Positions 27,857 to 36,684 of a stretch of DNA of 64,000 nucleotides are shown here, piece by piece. The stretch is from Cyanobium sp. Morenito 9A2 (lineage in GTDB: Bacteria > Cyanobacteriota > Cyanobacteriia > PCC-6307 > Cyanobiaceae), in NCBI RefSeq assembly GCF_024345575.1, contig NZ_JAGQBJ010000001.1, positions 496,001 to 560,000 of the forward strand, read 5' to 3'. Under the pieces are notes generated by a model. That model was not told the DNA's origin. It worked only from the letters and a program-made list of their open reading frames with translations, and did no database searches. Both the position numbers and the translations under genes were made by a program. Each line of letters begins with the position of its first letter. The stretch's first letter is position 1.

Positions 27857-29605
27857 GGTCCTTGAGCGCAACCGATGTCTTCAATCTATTGATCGAGCGG
27901 CATTTGAAGTCCATCGCTTGCCGCACATGTGCCGCAGAATGTCCCGATGGGTTGTGTCTTGATCACGATGTCTGCAGGCGATGACCAGTTCATTCCCGCT
28001 GCGATGACTGATACCAACGAGCAGGAGATGGAGCCTCGATGGTCCGCTCCATGGCTCCATCCGCCGCCCGCTGTTTGGCGTGATTCAGCAGCTTTGCCTT
28101 GGCCGTCCCCCTTGAGCTGGGACGATGCCGGCGCCAGCCGGGCCAGTTCCTTCACCTGGGGGCCATGGGTGGTCAGGGCCTGCCGCGCCCTGGCCCCATC
28201 GGAGCAGGGGCACTTGCAGGAGCGCATCCCCGGTGCCTGATGGGTGGTGGCCCTGATGAGGGAACGCATCACCAGTTCGGAGCCGCCAGGTCCGCCGTTG
28301 GTGGCCACCTCCAGGCCCGTACCGAGGCCCCATTCCATTGGGGTGGGCAGGGCGACACGAGGGCTTGAGCGGAGCCATCGGAGCCCGCCACCATGCTCAT
28401 GGCGGGCCTCGGCAAGGCCGACCATGCGATTGCCATTGCATGGATCAGGCAAAGGCTCGCCGGACGTCACCCGGGCAATCGCCTGATCGACGAGCAGGTG
28501 GCTGCTGGGCTTGAGGTCATCACCTGCGGTCGCAGGGTCTCTGCGAGTTCTCTCCAGTGGCAGGCGAGGGCGGTGTTGGCTGTTGTGTGGTGACGGCTGG
28601 TGGAGTTCTGAAGTCTGTTGGGCCGCCGGTCCCCTCCCGGCAAGGGGCCTGAGCCAGGTGTTGGGCAGGGTCCCATCGGCGTACGCCTCCGTGGGGTCGT
28701 TGCTGAGGTTGGAGCGCCTGGTGAGGGCGAGCTTCAAGGGCGTGCCGAACCAGTCGTGGGTTTCCTTCTCGAACGGTATGGCCATGGCACCACTGCCCTG
28801 CCTCCTGTCATTCGGCTACGAAGGCGAGCCCGCCTTCGCGGATCGAGGGGCTCTGCTGAGCGTGCAGAACGAGGCTCCGACCAAAACCCCGGGGGCCGAT
28901 CCCGATGGTCTGGCCAGCCGCCGGGCGTTGGTCCGCAGACGGGAGCCGTTGCTGGCTTCGGCGGCGGCCAGGAAGGGACCCCAGGCCACCCGGACAACCA
29001 CGTCCTTGGGCTCGAAGGCGGCGCGGGGGGCGGAGCGTTTGGGAGCTCGATCTCGCCACCGCTGGGTTCGGGGTCCACCGAGGCCCGGTCAATCGCACCG
29101 GCGCGGGGGGCTTCCACCATCGGCAGCCCAGTCGTGATCGCTGACCACAGCACCCCACCAGCGCGGGATTCGATCAGTCTCGCCAGGGTGCCTCTGGCCT
29201 GGCGAGAAGCCTGCACGGGAGCCGCCTTCTGCTGGCCGCTGCGAATGACCCCGAACGTGGGGGTGGGAGGGGCTGCGGGGCTGGGGGCGCCCAGCGCAGC
29301 GGTCGGTGCTCCACCGGGGCCCGGCGACTGCACGGGAGAAGTCCGTGGGATGAACGTCTTTGGCGACAGGGTTGAGGCAACCATAAGGTTAAGGAACCCT
29401 CTTTTCTTGATGCTCCCCCATCCCGATGGGGGGCGTTTCTGAAGCATCCATGCCGTAGTGGTTTGAACGACCACCCGATCGAGACGTCTGCCTCGTGAAT
29501 GGGCGCGACCTGAAGACGCTCGCGCCCATTCAGGCCCCGGGGTGAAGGGCGACCAGGCCGTCAAGGCCCCAGGTACGCGGGCCACCCCTGTCGAGAGTTA
29601 GGCCA
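27857..29605. other. Long region with no supportable gene
   Basis: About 1.75 kb between cyAbrB and the acetyltransferase remnant. Long frames are open on both strands, but they overlap antisense and none shows a domain. Two minus-strand stretches look more protein-like: around 29150 (LARLIESRAGGVLWSAITTG) and around 28770-28680 (WFGTPLKLALTRRSNL). They are in different frames, so a decayed minus-strand gene is possible. No RNA gene or repeat recognised. Confidence 0.35.
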
Positions 29606-29610
29606 AGCCC

Positions 29611-30023
29611 ATGCCTCCAAAGAGACCCGTGAACTCTTCAGCTTCGATCCTGGTCCTGGGCGCTTCTGATGCACCAGCGCTCCGCAGGATGCTCAGTCTC
29701 TTCAGCGAGCGCCTTTCACGATCGGAGACGTACCTCAACGAACAACAGGCCAGGTCGTTGGCGGCCTGGCCGGCTATGTCCTTCCCAAGTTCAAGCAGGA
29801 GAGCATCTAGTTCTACATCTACGACGTGGCGGTCGCGGAGGATTTTCGGCGCCAGGGCATCGCCACCGCACTCATCAACACCATCATGCTCATCGCCCAC
29901 CAGCGCGGCATCCATGTGATCTTTGTACAGGCCGACTATGGCGACGATTCGACAGTGGCGCTGTACACCAAGCTCGGCACACGGGAAGACGTCATGCACT
30001 ACGACATTCTTCCGATCGAGTAG
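29611..30023 (+). pseudogene. AAC(3)-I-type GNAT acetyltransferase remnant
   Basis: Related to aminoglycoside 3-N-acetyltransferase type I. One frame gives LGASDAPALRRMLSLFSERL and SETYLNEQQ. About 25 residues are missing, then another frame gives VVGGLAGYVLPKF, a TAG at 29808-29810 and [21 protein letters not shown]. The end reads [21 protein letters not shown] and EDVMHYDI. The acetyl-CoA loop RRQGIATAL and the C-terminal family signature are intact. Deletion, frame change and nonsense codon (replacing a family Glu) make it non-functional. Confidence 0.72.
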
Positions 30024-30583
30024 TTGACGTGATCGAATTCCGCCAGGAAACCCGCCGCCGTGGGACTGCAGGCATACAGGCCGATCGCTGCCGTGCCCGT
30101 TTCGTCCAGCTCCTGCAGCCGGGCCATCCGCAGTTGCTGCCAGTGCTCCCCATCCAGGCTGGCGTCGGCGATCACGTCCCGGCCTTTACGGCGCAGCCGG
30201 AACCACACCGTGGTGATCTCCCGGGCCAGGGGCTGGGTCGACCAGTCGGAGGCCTGGGCGTTGGTCACTACCGCGCCGAGCCGGTTGGGGCCGTCCGGTT
30301 CGAATTCCACCGAGGTCTTGATCCAGCAGGCCGGTGACAGCCGCAGCAGCAGCCCGGCCTGGTCATGGCGGTGCCGCGGATGGGCCGTCACCCGGCTGGT
30401 CAGCACGACATCACCGTCCACCTCCGCCAGCAGGGCGTGGCCGTCGTCGGCCTCAAAGCCGTAGTGGGTGCGCTGCCAGAAGTCAGTGCGGCCGGCTGGC
30501 CAGAGCCGCAGGCGGCCTGCGGCGGCATCGCGCTCCCATCGCGGCGGCTCGTTCAGCCAGAGCAGGTCTGCGTCGTGGTTCAT
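29999..30583 (-). CDS. DUF1349 (YesU-like) protein
   Basis: A 194-residue beta-sandwich (concanavalin-like) protein of DUF1349. Matching stretches are [71 protein letters not shown] and [20 protein letters not shown]. Function is unsettled for the family. The ATG 30583 overlaps the stop of the VOC gene (ATGA), so translation is coupled. Its 3' end overlaps the convergent acetyltransferase remnant by 25 bases. Confidence 0.8.
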   Translation of the reverse strand: MNHDADLLWLNEPPRWERDAAAGRLRLWPAGRTDFWQRTHYGFEADDGHALLAEVDGDVVLTSRVTAHPRHRHDQAGLLLRLSPACWIKTSVEFEPDGPNRLGAVVTNAQASDWSTQPLAREITTVWFRLRRKGRDVIADASLDGEHWQQLRMARLQELDETGTAAIGLYACSPTAAGFLAEFDHVNYSIGRMS

Positions 30584-30996
30584 GGCGTCATCGGGGTGGA
30601 GACCAGGCCGATCTCCTGGCCGTAGGAGAGCTCCAGGGTGTGGCCGTCGGGATCGCGCAGGAAGGCCCAGATCCCCACGGGCGGGCCATCGTCCCGCGGG
30701 TCTGCTAGCAGCACCCCCTCGGCGCGGGCCACTGCGCAGAGCTCCAGCAGACGCTCTGGCGTGGCGCACCCCACCCCGAGATGGCCCATGGGCCGCAGGG
30801 GCGCGTCGACCACCGCGGTCTCGATCAGCACCACGACGAAGGCTCGGGTGCCGTCGCCGATCCAGGCGGCGCGCGGCCCCGTCTGGCTGTCTCGCTGGTG
30901 GACCAGTCGCAGGTCGGTGTAGGTGGCATAGAAGGCCAGGCTCCGCTCCAGATCCGAGACGGGCAGGGCCACATGGGTCAGTCCGATGTCAACCAT
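30580..30996 (-). CDS. VOC/glyoxalase superfamily protein
   Basis: A 138-residue vicinal-oxygen-chelate protein with two beta-alpha-beta units: LTHVALPVSDLERSLAFY at the start and GHLGVGCATPERLLEL in the middle. It ends with WAFLRDPDGHTLELSYGQE, with metal-ligand His and Glu in family positions. Substrate unknown; relatives include glyoxalases, dioxygenases and antibiotic-binding proteins. ATG 30996 overlaps the end of the upstream small membrane protein by 8 bases. Confidence 0.83.
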   Translation of the reverse strand: MVDIGLTHVALPVSDLERSLAFYATYTDLRLVHQRDSQTGPRAAWIGDGTRAFVVVLIETAVVDAPLRPMGHLGVGCATPERLLELCAVARAEGVLLADPRDDGPPVGIWAFLRDPDGHTLELSYGQEIGLVSTPMTP

Positions 30997-31237
30997 GAGG
31001 TGTGAGGGGCAAGGAGTTCGTTGCGGGGTAGGGAGCCTGGAGGAGCAGGCCATAAAGGCCAGCCAGGCCCAGTACCACGGGCACCAGCAGGGCGGGCTCG
31101 CCGGCCAATCCCATCCAAGCGGCGCTCCAGCCCTGCGACGTGGGCACCAGCACGCCCAGGGCCGCCTCCACCGCCCCGATGACCCCAAAGGCGGAGCAGG
31201 CCACCCCCATTCGCAGCTCGCCCACTGCCTCAGCCAT
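30989..31237 (-). CDS. Small hydrophobic membrane protein
   Basis: An 82-residue protein with about two membrane spans (MGVACSAFGVIGAVEAALGV and ALLVPVVLGLAGLYGLLLQA). The ATG at 31237 overlaps the stop of the upstream YdcZ reading frame, and its end overlaps the VOC start. It is thus a link in a very tight minus-strand operon. No family recognised. Confidence 0.5.
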   Translation of the reverse strand: MAEAVGELRMGVACSAFGVIGAVEAALGVLVPTSQGWSAAWMGLAGEPALLVPVVLGLAGLYGLLLQAPYPATNSLPLTPHG

Positions 31238-31702
31238 CGGAGTGGGAGCGGTGGGAGGAGGTGGCGTCACTGCGGCGCAAGGCCACGGCACAGAGCAGCA
31301 GCACCAGCCAGTGGACGGGCCCGTTCGGGCGCTGGGGGACCCCAGCCAGCCCCAGTGGTCGATCAGCAGCGAGCCGATCAACTGGCTGAAGACCACCGTC
31401 ATGGTGGTGGCGGTGAGTCCGAGCCTGGGAATCACCAGGGTGGACAGGCTCACGTAGAGGGCGCCGAGCATGCCGCCGCCCAGGGCCCAGGGCGGGACAG
31501 CGGCGAGCTGCTCCAAGGGGCCAGCACGGAAACCTCCCAGGGCCAGCAGCAGGCTGAGGGCGGCGGCACCCACCAGGAAATTGATCGTGGCGGCGGCCAC
31601 CGCGGAGCGCAGGCTGCCGCCCAGACGCGCATTGGCGGCCCCACCCAACGAGAGAAGACTGCCTGCCGAGAAGGCACAGAGCACGGCCGAAAGGGGGTTC
31701 AT
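31230..31702 (-). pseudogene. YdcZ-type DMT transporter, single frameshift
   Basis: A four- to five-span membrane protein of the DUF606/YdcZ branch of the drug/metabolite transporter superfamily. From ATG 31702 it reads FSAGSLLSLGGAANARLGG, YVSLSTLVIPRLGLTATTM and SQLIGSLLIDHWGWLG. The frame then changes at about 31345 in a G/C run and continues as VPQRPNGPVHWL to a stop at 31230. The joined product has the normal length (about 157). A single indel in a homopolymer could be a sequencing error, so it might be intact. The start overlaps the stop of the upstream paralogue. Confidence 0.68.
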
Positions 31703-32130
31703 TGCGCACCCCCCGGCTGGGTGAGCAGGGCCATGGCTGCCAGGAACAGCGCCATGGCCGCGTAGCCCCGGGCGCCGAGACGCTGGCGCCGCACCCCCAG
31801 CCAGCCGTGGTGATCCATCACGAGGCCGGCGAGGCCTGGCCGGCCACCACCAGCCCGAGGGTGAGGGTGGCACCGAGACGCGGGATCACCAGGGTGCTGG
31901 AGCTGACATACCAGGCGCCAAGCACCCCGGCCAGCAGGCTCAAGCGCGGCGCCGTGCCGATGCCCGCCAGTCGGGGCCGGCATGAGGCCACTGAGCAGCA
32001 GGCCGACCAGGGTGAGCGAACCCAGCAGGTAGGAGTGGAAGGCGGCGAGGGCAACGGACTAGAGCGATTAGGCCAGCTGGGCGTTCATGGCCGCCTGCAC
32101 CGGCAGCAGGGCGCCGGCCAGCAGGGCCAT
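31699..32130 (-). pseudogene. Second YdcZ-type DMT transporter, heavily disrupted
   Basis: A paralogue of the next gene. In one frame it begins MALLAGALLPVQAAMNAQLA, hits TAA (32068-32070) and TAG (32059-32061), then reads FHSYLLGSLTLVGLLLSGL. It shifts frame to LSLLAGVLGAWYVSSSTLV and IPRLGATLTLGLVVAGQ, and returns to the first frame with GLVMDHHGWLGVRRQRLG. Two stops plus two frame changes rule out a sequencing slip. YdcZ proteins often occur as pairs, probably forming heteromers. Confidence 0.72.
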
Positions 32131-32196
32131 GGCGATCGCTACGGCCGAGGAGACGGGCACAACGGGCGCCGGCGAGCGGGGCAGAGACAGGCAAGA

Positions 32197-32256
32197 TATC
32201 TCGATGCCAAGAGACTTGATCCGAAGCTAGGCGCAGGATGTCTCGACGTCAAGCTA
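32197..32256 (+). promoter_or_regulatory. Two MarR-type operator-like sites
   Basis: Site one, TATCTCGATGCCAAGAGA (32197-32214), is an imperfect palindrome close to the common MarR operator TATCTTGA-x-TCAAGATA. Site two, TGTCTCGACGTCAAGCTA (32239-32256), repeats its core TCTCGAxGxCAAG with two differences. They lie between the divergent transporter operon and the MarR gene start, so autoregulation and control of the transporter operon are likely (inferred). Confidence 0.55.
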
Positions 32257-32266
32257 TTCTCGGGCC

Positions 32267-32767
32267 ATGGCCTCCGACCGCATCGACCAGAGCCTGAGCC
32301 AGTGGCAACAGGCGTCCCCGGCGCTGGATGTCTCCGCCCTGGCCGTGGTGGGGCGGATCCTGCGCCTCGCCCGGCGGCTGGAGCGCCAGCGCGAAGCCTT
32401 GCTGGCCCCCCATGGGCTCAGCCTCTGGTCGTTCGATGTGCTGGCCGCCCTCCGGCGCCAGCCTCCACCGCACCAGCTCACCCCCACCGAGCTTTACGGA
32501 GCGTTGATGCTGTCCTCGGGGGCGATGACCAACCGGATCGACCGTCTGGAGGGCGACGGTCTGGTCGAGCGGCACCGCGAAACCACGGACCGGCGCAGCG
32601 TCCTGGTGCGGCTCACGGCCAGGGGCGCCCAGCTGGTGGAGACGGTGCTGCCTGTGATCGTTGGCAGCGAGCGGGAGCGGCTGGAGCAGTGCACCACCTC
32701 CGAGGAGCGTGAGCTCCTGGCCGGGCTGCTGCGCCGCCAGCTCCTGGCCCTGGATGCCGGCGACTGA
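32267..32767 (+). CDS. MarR family transcriptional regulator
   Basis: A 166-residue MarR repressor with the winged helix LTPTELYGALMLSSGAMTNRIDRLEGDGLVER (about residues 75-106) and the wing RRSVLVRLTARG. Helices at both ends form the dimer interface (LARRLERQREALLAPHGL and the C-terminal ERELLAGLL). It is divergent from the YdcZ-VOC-DUF1349 operon, with operator-like sites between. The inducer is probably a small aromatic or toxic compound exported by the transporters, by analogy. Confidence 0.88.
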   Translation: MASDRIDQSLSQWQQASPALDVSALAVVGRILRLARRLERQREALLAPHGLSLWSFDVLAALRRQPPPHQLTPTELYGALMLSSGAMTNRIDRLEGDGLVERHRETTDRRSVLVRLTARGAQLVETVLPVIVGSERERLEQCTTSEERELLAGLLRRQLLALDAGD

Positions 32768-32800
32768 ATCCCTCTCGCGCACCCCAAGGGGTCCGCCGCC

Positions 32801-33324
32801 ATGTCGTCCGCGCTTTCCTTGAGGCCCCTGACGCTGGCCGACCGCCAACGCCTCGAGCACCTGTGGATCGCCTGCACCGACTTCTTTCAGTGCATCGAGG
32901 GCAGCCCGATGGTAGCGAGACGGCGGCCGAGCTTCTCGGACTCCTTGCGCCGGAGGTGAGCAGCGGAGAGAAAAGCCTCGTCGTCGTGGAGATCGGCGCT
33001 GAACTGGTCGGGGTGGTGGAGCTGGTGGCGGGATTCCCACGGCCGGACCAGTGGTACGTCGGTCTGCTGCTGCTGCATCCCGATCAGCGCGGTGCCGGAG
33101 CGGGAACCGCCATCTGGGAACACCTGCGGCAACGGATGATCCAGGAGGGGGCCAGCACCGTGCGACTCCTCGTTCAGAAACAGAATCCCCGGGCGCGCCG
33201 GTTCTGGGAGCGGCAGGGATTCGCCGTGGAAAAAGAGATGGTGGCCAGAACCGGCAGGCAGGAGAGCCCCGTCTGGCTGCTGCATCGTTCGCTGCAGGCG
33301 GAACAGCAGGCGTCTGACACGTTC
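32801..33324 (+). pseudogene. GNAT acetyltransferase, frameshifted and run on into GrpB
   Basis: From ATG 32801 one frame reads LRPLTLADRQRLEHLW and CTDFFQCIEGSP. At about 32910 the frame changes and continues DGSETAAELLGLLAPE, then YVGLLLLHPDQRGAGAGTAI (the acetyl-CoA site) and RARRFWERQGFAVEKEMVAR. One missing base explains it. There is no stop before the GrpB start at 33325, so the frame runs directly into GrpB. Substrate unknown. A separate in-frame start inside the second part (32863) would give a protein lacking the first strand and helix. Confidence 0.65.
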
Positions 33325-33944
33325 ATGAAGATCAAGCTCGAACCCTGGAATCCCGCCTGGCTGGATGCATTCGAACGCACCAAGGCACGACTCCTTGCCG
33401 CCCTGCCGGTCCCCGGGCTCTTGATCGACCCTATCGGCAGCACGTCGCTCGGCGACATCAGCGCCAAGCCGATCATCGACATCCTGGTCGGCCTGCAACA
33501 CGCAACCCAACTGGATGAGGTGATCCATCCCCTGCTGGCCGCAGGGTTCACCTATGTGGAGGCGTTCACAGGCGCCATGCCGTACAGGCGCTTCTTCGTC
33601 ACCCTCAAGGCTCTGTCGGACCAGCCGCTGCCCCGTGTCATCGGCCCAACGGATGCTCTGGCCTTCGGACGTGTGTACGACTCCATCGCCAACATTCATG
33701 TGATGAAGCGAGGGACGTTCACTGGAGGCGTCATATCGCCTTTCGTGACTACCTGCGGACGCATCCGGAGGTCAGGACTGTCCATGAAGCGTTGAAGCTC
33801 AAGAGCGCAGAAATGGATTTCAAAGACCCTCTCGATGACAACAGCTTCAAGGAGGAATTCATCCAGGAGCATCAGGAGAAGGCGATGCTATGGTTCCAGC
33901 AAAAGGGGCTCTCGATCACGACCTTGGATGGGATCTCTGACTGA
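33325..33944 (+). pseudogene. GrpB (UPF0157) nucleotidyltransferase-like, frameshifted
   Basis: ATG 33325 gives KIKLEPWNPAWLDAFERTK, DPIGSTSLGDISAKPIIDI (the GST-containing nucleotidyltransferase motif) and AFGRVYDSIANIHVMKRGTF. At 33720/33721 a base is missing. The next frame then reads HWRRHIAFRDYLRTHPEV and KDPLDDNSFKEEFIQEHQE, ending at TGA 33942-33944. HWxRHIAFRDYLR is conserved in the family, so the join is certain. The GrpB family resembles antitoxin-like or streptomycin-type nucleotidyltransferases with unknown role. Confidence 0.75.
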
Positions 33945-34007
33945 TTTCAGTCTTTTCCTCTGGTGAGAGAGCCTCTTTCATCGATTGATCCCTGAGCCAG
34001 TTGATCC

Positions 34008-34496
34008 ATGAAGGTCATCATTCTTGGCAACGCCGGGGCAGGCAAAAGCACGCTGGCAAAGAAGCTGATCGCCCGGCAGCCTGCCGCCCGGCTATCGCTC
34101 GATGAAGTCGCGTTCGAGGGCGGAACCGAACGACGCCCCCTTCAAGGCAGTGTCGATGCTGTCAGGCGTTGGATTTCGCAGCAGGACAGCTGGATCATTG
34201 AAGGCTGTTATGCGGACATTCTGGAGCCCGTCCTGGCCAACGCCGATGAGCTCATCTTTCTCAATCCTGGGGTTGATGCCTGCCTTTCCCACTGCCGCTC
34301 AAGACCCTGGGAGCCCGAGAAGTTCAGCTCTCGCCAGGAGCAGGACGAGAACCTCGACAACCTCCTTTAGTGGGTTCGCTCCTATGAAAGCCGTGCCGAC
34401 GAATACGGTCTTTCCAGGCACCGAGAACTGTATCAATCCTTTCAAGGCAAGAAGCGGGAACTCTGCGATCCAGCAGCGTATGAATCTGTCGCTTGA
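34008..34496 (+). pseudogene. Small P-loop kinase (adenylate kinase-like), nonsense mutation
   Basis: ATG 34008 begins MKVIILGNAGAGKSTLAKKL with a Walker A (GNAGAGKST). WIIEGCYADILEPVL follows, as in FlaR/adenylate-kinase-like topology proteins. TAG at 34368-34370 interrupts. The same frame then continues WVRSYESRADEYGLSRHREL and YQSFQGKKRELCDP to TGA 34494-34496. The family has Glu or Gln at the stop position. The truncated 120-residue product would lack the C-terminal helix. The next gene starts immediately after the second stop, so they were an operon. Confidence 0.75.
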
Positions 34497-35045
34497 ATGA
34501 ATCAAGTCAGGTGCTCTGTCTTTATCGCCACCAGTCTGGATGGCTGCATCGCGCGCAACGACGGTAGTATCGATTGGCTCGAGCGCATCAATGCAAACGT
34601 GCCGGCTGGGGAAGACTGCGGCTACGCCGAGTTCATGCAGACGGTCGATGCGATCGTCATGGGTCGTGCCACCTTTGAAAAGGTCCTCAGCTTTCCCGCT
34701 TGGCCCTACGCCAACACGACGGTCTATGTGCTCAGCTCCACCATCAGCCGTCTTCCTGCCGACCTGCCGAACACCGTCCACCTGCTCAACGCCACGCCCC
34801 ATGATGTCGTGGCCGTCACTACGGATGAAGGCCATCGTCATCTCTATATCGATGGTGGGCGAACCATTCAGGCCTTCCTGAGAGCTGGGCTGATCACCGA
34901 ACTCACGATCACCTCCATTCCGATGTTGCTGGGCTCAGGGATCAAGCTCTTCGGTGATCTGCAGGTCGAGGCAGAGCTACGCCTGTTGTCATCCAAAGCG
35001 TTTCCGTTCGGATTCGTTCAGAGTCACTATTCAGTATGGAAATAG
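34497..35045 (+). CDS. Dihydrofolate reductase-like (RibD C-terminal domain) protein
   Basis: A 182-residue protein of the RibD-C/DHFR-like family. Matching segments are CSVFIATSLDGCIARNDGSIDWL, DAIVMGRATFEKVLSF, HLYIDGGRTIQAFLRAGLI and ELTITSIPMLLGSGIKLF. It probably binds NADPH and reduces a pterin- or riboflavin-like substrate; stand-alone members have no fixed role. It is intact and abuts the disrupted kinase gene. Confidence 0.83.
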   Translation: MNQVRCSVFIATSLDGCIARNDGSIDWLERINANVPAGEDCGYAEFMQTVDAIVMGRATFEKVLSFPAWPYANTTVYVLSSTISRLPADLPNTVHLLNATPHDVVAVTTDEGHRHLYIDGGRTIQAFLRAGLITELTITSIPMLLGSGIKLFGDLQVEAELRLLSSKAFPFGFVQSHYSVWK

Positions 35046-35301
35046 CCTAATTTCCAGATGCAGAAGTCAGGAGCGAGAAGTTTGTGTCATGGCTTTGCAA
35101 TCCTGCCCGCATCTGATCAGAAGCGTTATCCCATACGCCCCCCCCCCTCCTGGGGCCTGAGTCGCTGGGATTAAGCGGCAGCCCCAACCTCCCCAGGGGG
35201 CATGCCAGGCCCCGATGGGTTGATGGAGCTGGGTCGGTCTGCGGCCGGTGTCGTGGATCCGTTCAGGCCCCACCTAAAATTGGTGGCCTGCTTTTCGTGC
35301 C

Positions 35302-35904
35302 TTGCCCTTGCTTTGCCTGCGCCAGTTCCACCTCCTGGGGCTGTTGCCATGGCTGATGGTGTTGCCGCTGCTGCTGACGCCCCGACGGGCCAGCGCGGTG
35401 ACGCCCATCCCCGCGCTTCCCACCCCAGCGCGGTTCCCGACGGCGGATACTGACCCCCAGCCCGTGACCTACAGCGGCATCGTGCTCAAGGTGGAGAACG
35501 GCCAGGTGCTGCGGGTCCGGATCGGCAACCAGGAACGCCGGGTGCGTCTGGCCTGCGTTCAGGCTCCCCGCCCTGCGCAGGAACCCTGGTCCTGGCAGGC
35601 CAGCGAGGCACTCCAACGCAGCGTTCCCCTCGGAAGCCCAGTGGAGATCGACCTGCGCGCGCGCGATGTGTTCGGCCGCCTGGTGGCCGTGGTGCGGCTG
35701 AACGGCCGCGATGTGGCGTCGCCGTCGCTGCGACAGGGGGTGCTGTTCGCCTACGACGGCTACCTGGGCCAGTGCGGCGACCTCGCCTACCCCCGCCTTG
35801 AGGGGGAGGCGCGTCAGTGGAAACGTGGGGTCTGGAGCGTGGAGGGGGGAATCGAGCGACCCTGGAACCTGCTCGCCCGCCAGGCCTCCGTCGAGGAGCC
35901 TTGA
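35302..35904 (+). CDS. Secreted thermonuclease-like (SNase) protein
   Basis: A protein of up to 200 residues with an N-terminal signal peptide (LLPWLMVLPLLLTPRRASA) and a staphylococcal-nuclease-type OB fold. It shows YSGIVLKVENGQVLRVRIG, RVRLACVQAPRPAQEPWSWQA, DLRARDVFGRLVAVVRLNG and RQGVLFAYDGYLGQCG. The usual catalytic Arg after strand 3 is present as RLACVQAPR. The start is uncertain: TTG 35302 or ATG 35356. It is probably periplasmic and may act on DNA or RNA. Confidence 0.72.
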   Translation: MPLLCLRQFHLLGLLPWLMVLPLLLTPRRASAVTPIPALPTPARFPTADTDPQPVTYSGIVLKVENGQVLRVRIGNQERRVRLACVQAPRPAQEPWSWQASEALQRSVPLGSPVEIDLRARDVFGRLVAVVRLNGRDVASPSLRQGVLFAYDGYLGQCGDLAYPRLEGEARQWKRGVWSVEGGIERPWNLLARQASVEEP

Positions 35905-35967
35905 CTTGCGCAGGCTGACCACAAACCGCAACAGATCGGACAGATCCCCGGTAGCGTTGACAGTTGG

Positions 35968-36183
35968 ATGACTCCTCCTTCAGGGCAGGCCATGGGCTAC
36001 GAACCGGGTACGAGCGAGTGTCGGCTGCTGATCGACACCAAGGAGCAGATCGAGGTGGCCTTGATGAACCTGGCCCGGCTCGATGACACCGAAACGATCC
36101 GCCAGCAGCTGGTGGCGATCTACAACGAGCTTGAAGCGCTCCATGACCTGCGCCGCACCAAGGCTCAGCAGCTCAGCGTCTGA
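35968..36183 (+). CDS. Conserved hypothetical protein
   Basis: A 71-residue helical, acidic protein (ECRLLIDTKEQIEVALMNLARLDDTETIRQQL), soluble, with no known motif. A second ATG at 35992 may be the true start. Composition and third-base bias are typical of the coding genes around it. It overlaps the end of the convergent gene by 19 bases. Confidence 0.6.
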   Translation: MTPPSGQAMGYEPGTSECRLLIDTKEQIEVALMNLARLDDTETIRQQLVAIYNELEALHDLRRTKAQQLSV

Positions 36184-36596
36184 ACCTGCTCTCCGCCTCT
36201 GGCGGTCGCGTCCGCTGGTCGCCGTTGGAGTTGGAAGCGGGCGATGAACCGCTCCAGTTCCATGGGGCCCCAGCGCCGCTGCCAGGCGGGAGGATCGCCG
36301 CAGCAGCGCCAGGCCGTGATGCGGAGGGGCCAGCGGGCCCCCTGGCGATGGACCACCAGGTAGCGGTAGTCGGCCTGGTGACAGGCCTGCGGTGCCACCA
36401 GCGGATCGGCCCGATGTTCGTCCCGCAGCAACTCGCTCAGCAGAGCGGCTGCGGGGAACCCCGCCTCCTGGGCCCTGCGACTGGCCCGCTCAAGCCGCAT
36501 TGCTGTGCCGGCGGGACTCCCCTGGTGGGGCACCACCAGATGCACAGGTCCCCATCCAGGAAAGCCAAGGAACGAATAGACGGCGGAGCTGAACAC
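36165..36596 (-). CDS. Hypothetical protein
   Basis: A 143-residue protein with no recognised domain. It starts at GTG 36596. It contains GPVHLVVPHQGSPAGTAMRLER and a Trp-rich stretch (ARWPLRITAWRCCGDPPAWQRRWGP) that reads like real coding sequence rather than a shadow. No signal peptide. Confidence 0.5.
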   Translation of the reverse strand: MFSSAVYSFLGFPGWGPVHLVVPHQGSPAGTAMRLERASRRAQEAGFPAAALLSELLRDEHRADPLVAPQACHQADYRYLVVHRQGARWPLRITAWRCCGDPPAWQRRWGPMELERFIARFQLQRRPADATARGGEQVQTLSC

Positions 36597-36684
36597 GGGC
36601 CGGAGGACATGGGCCCCTTAGCAGTGCCCCTCCCGTATCAAAGGCAACGAACGCAGGGGCGCTTGCTTCCCCGGGAGCAGCGGC

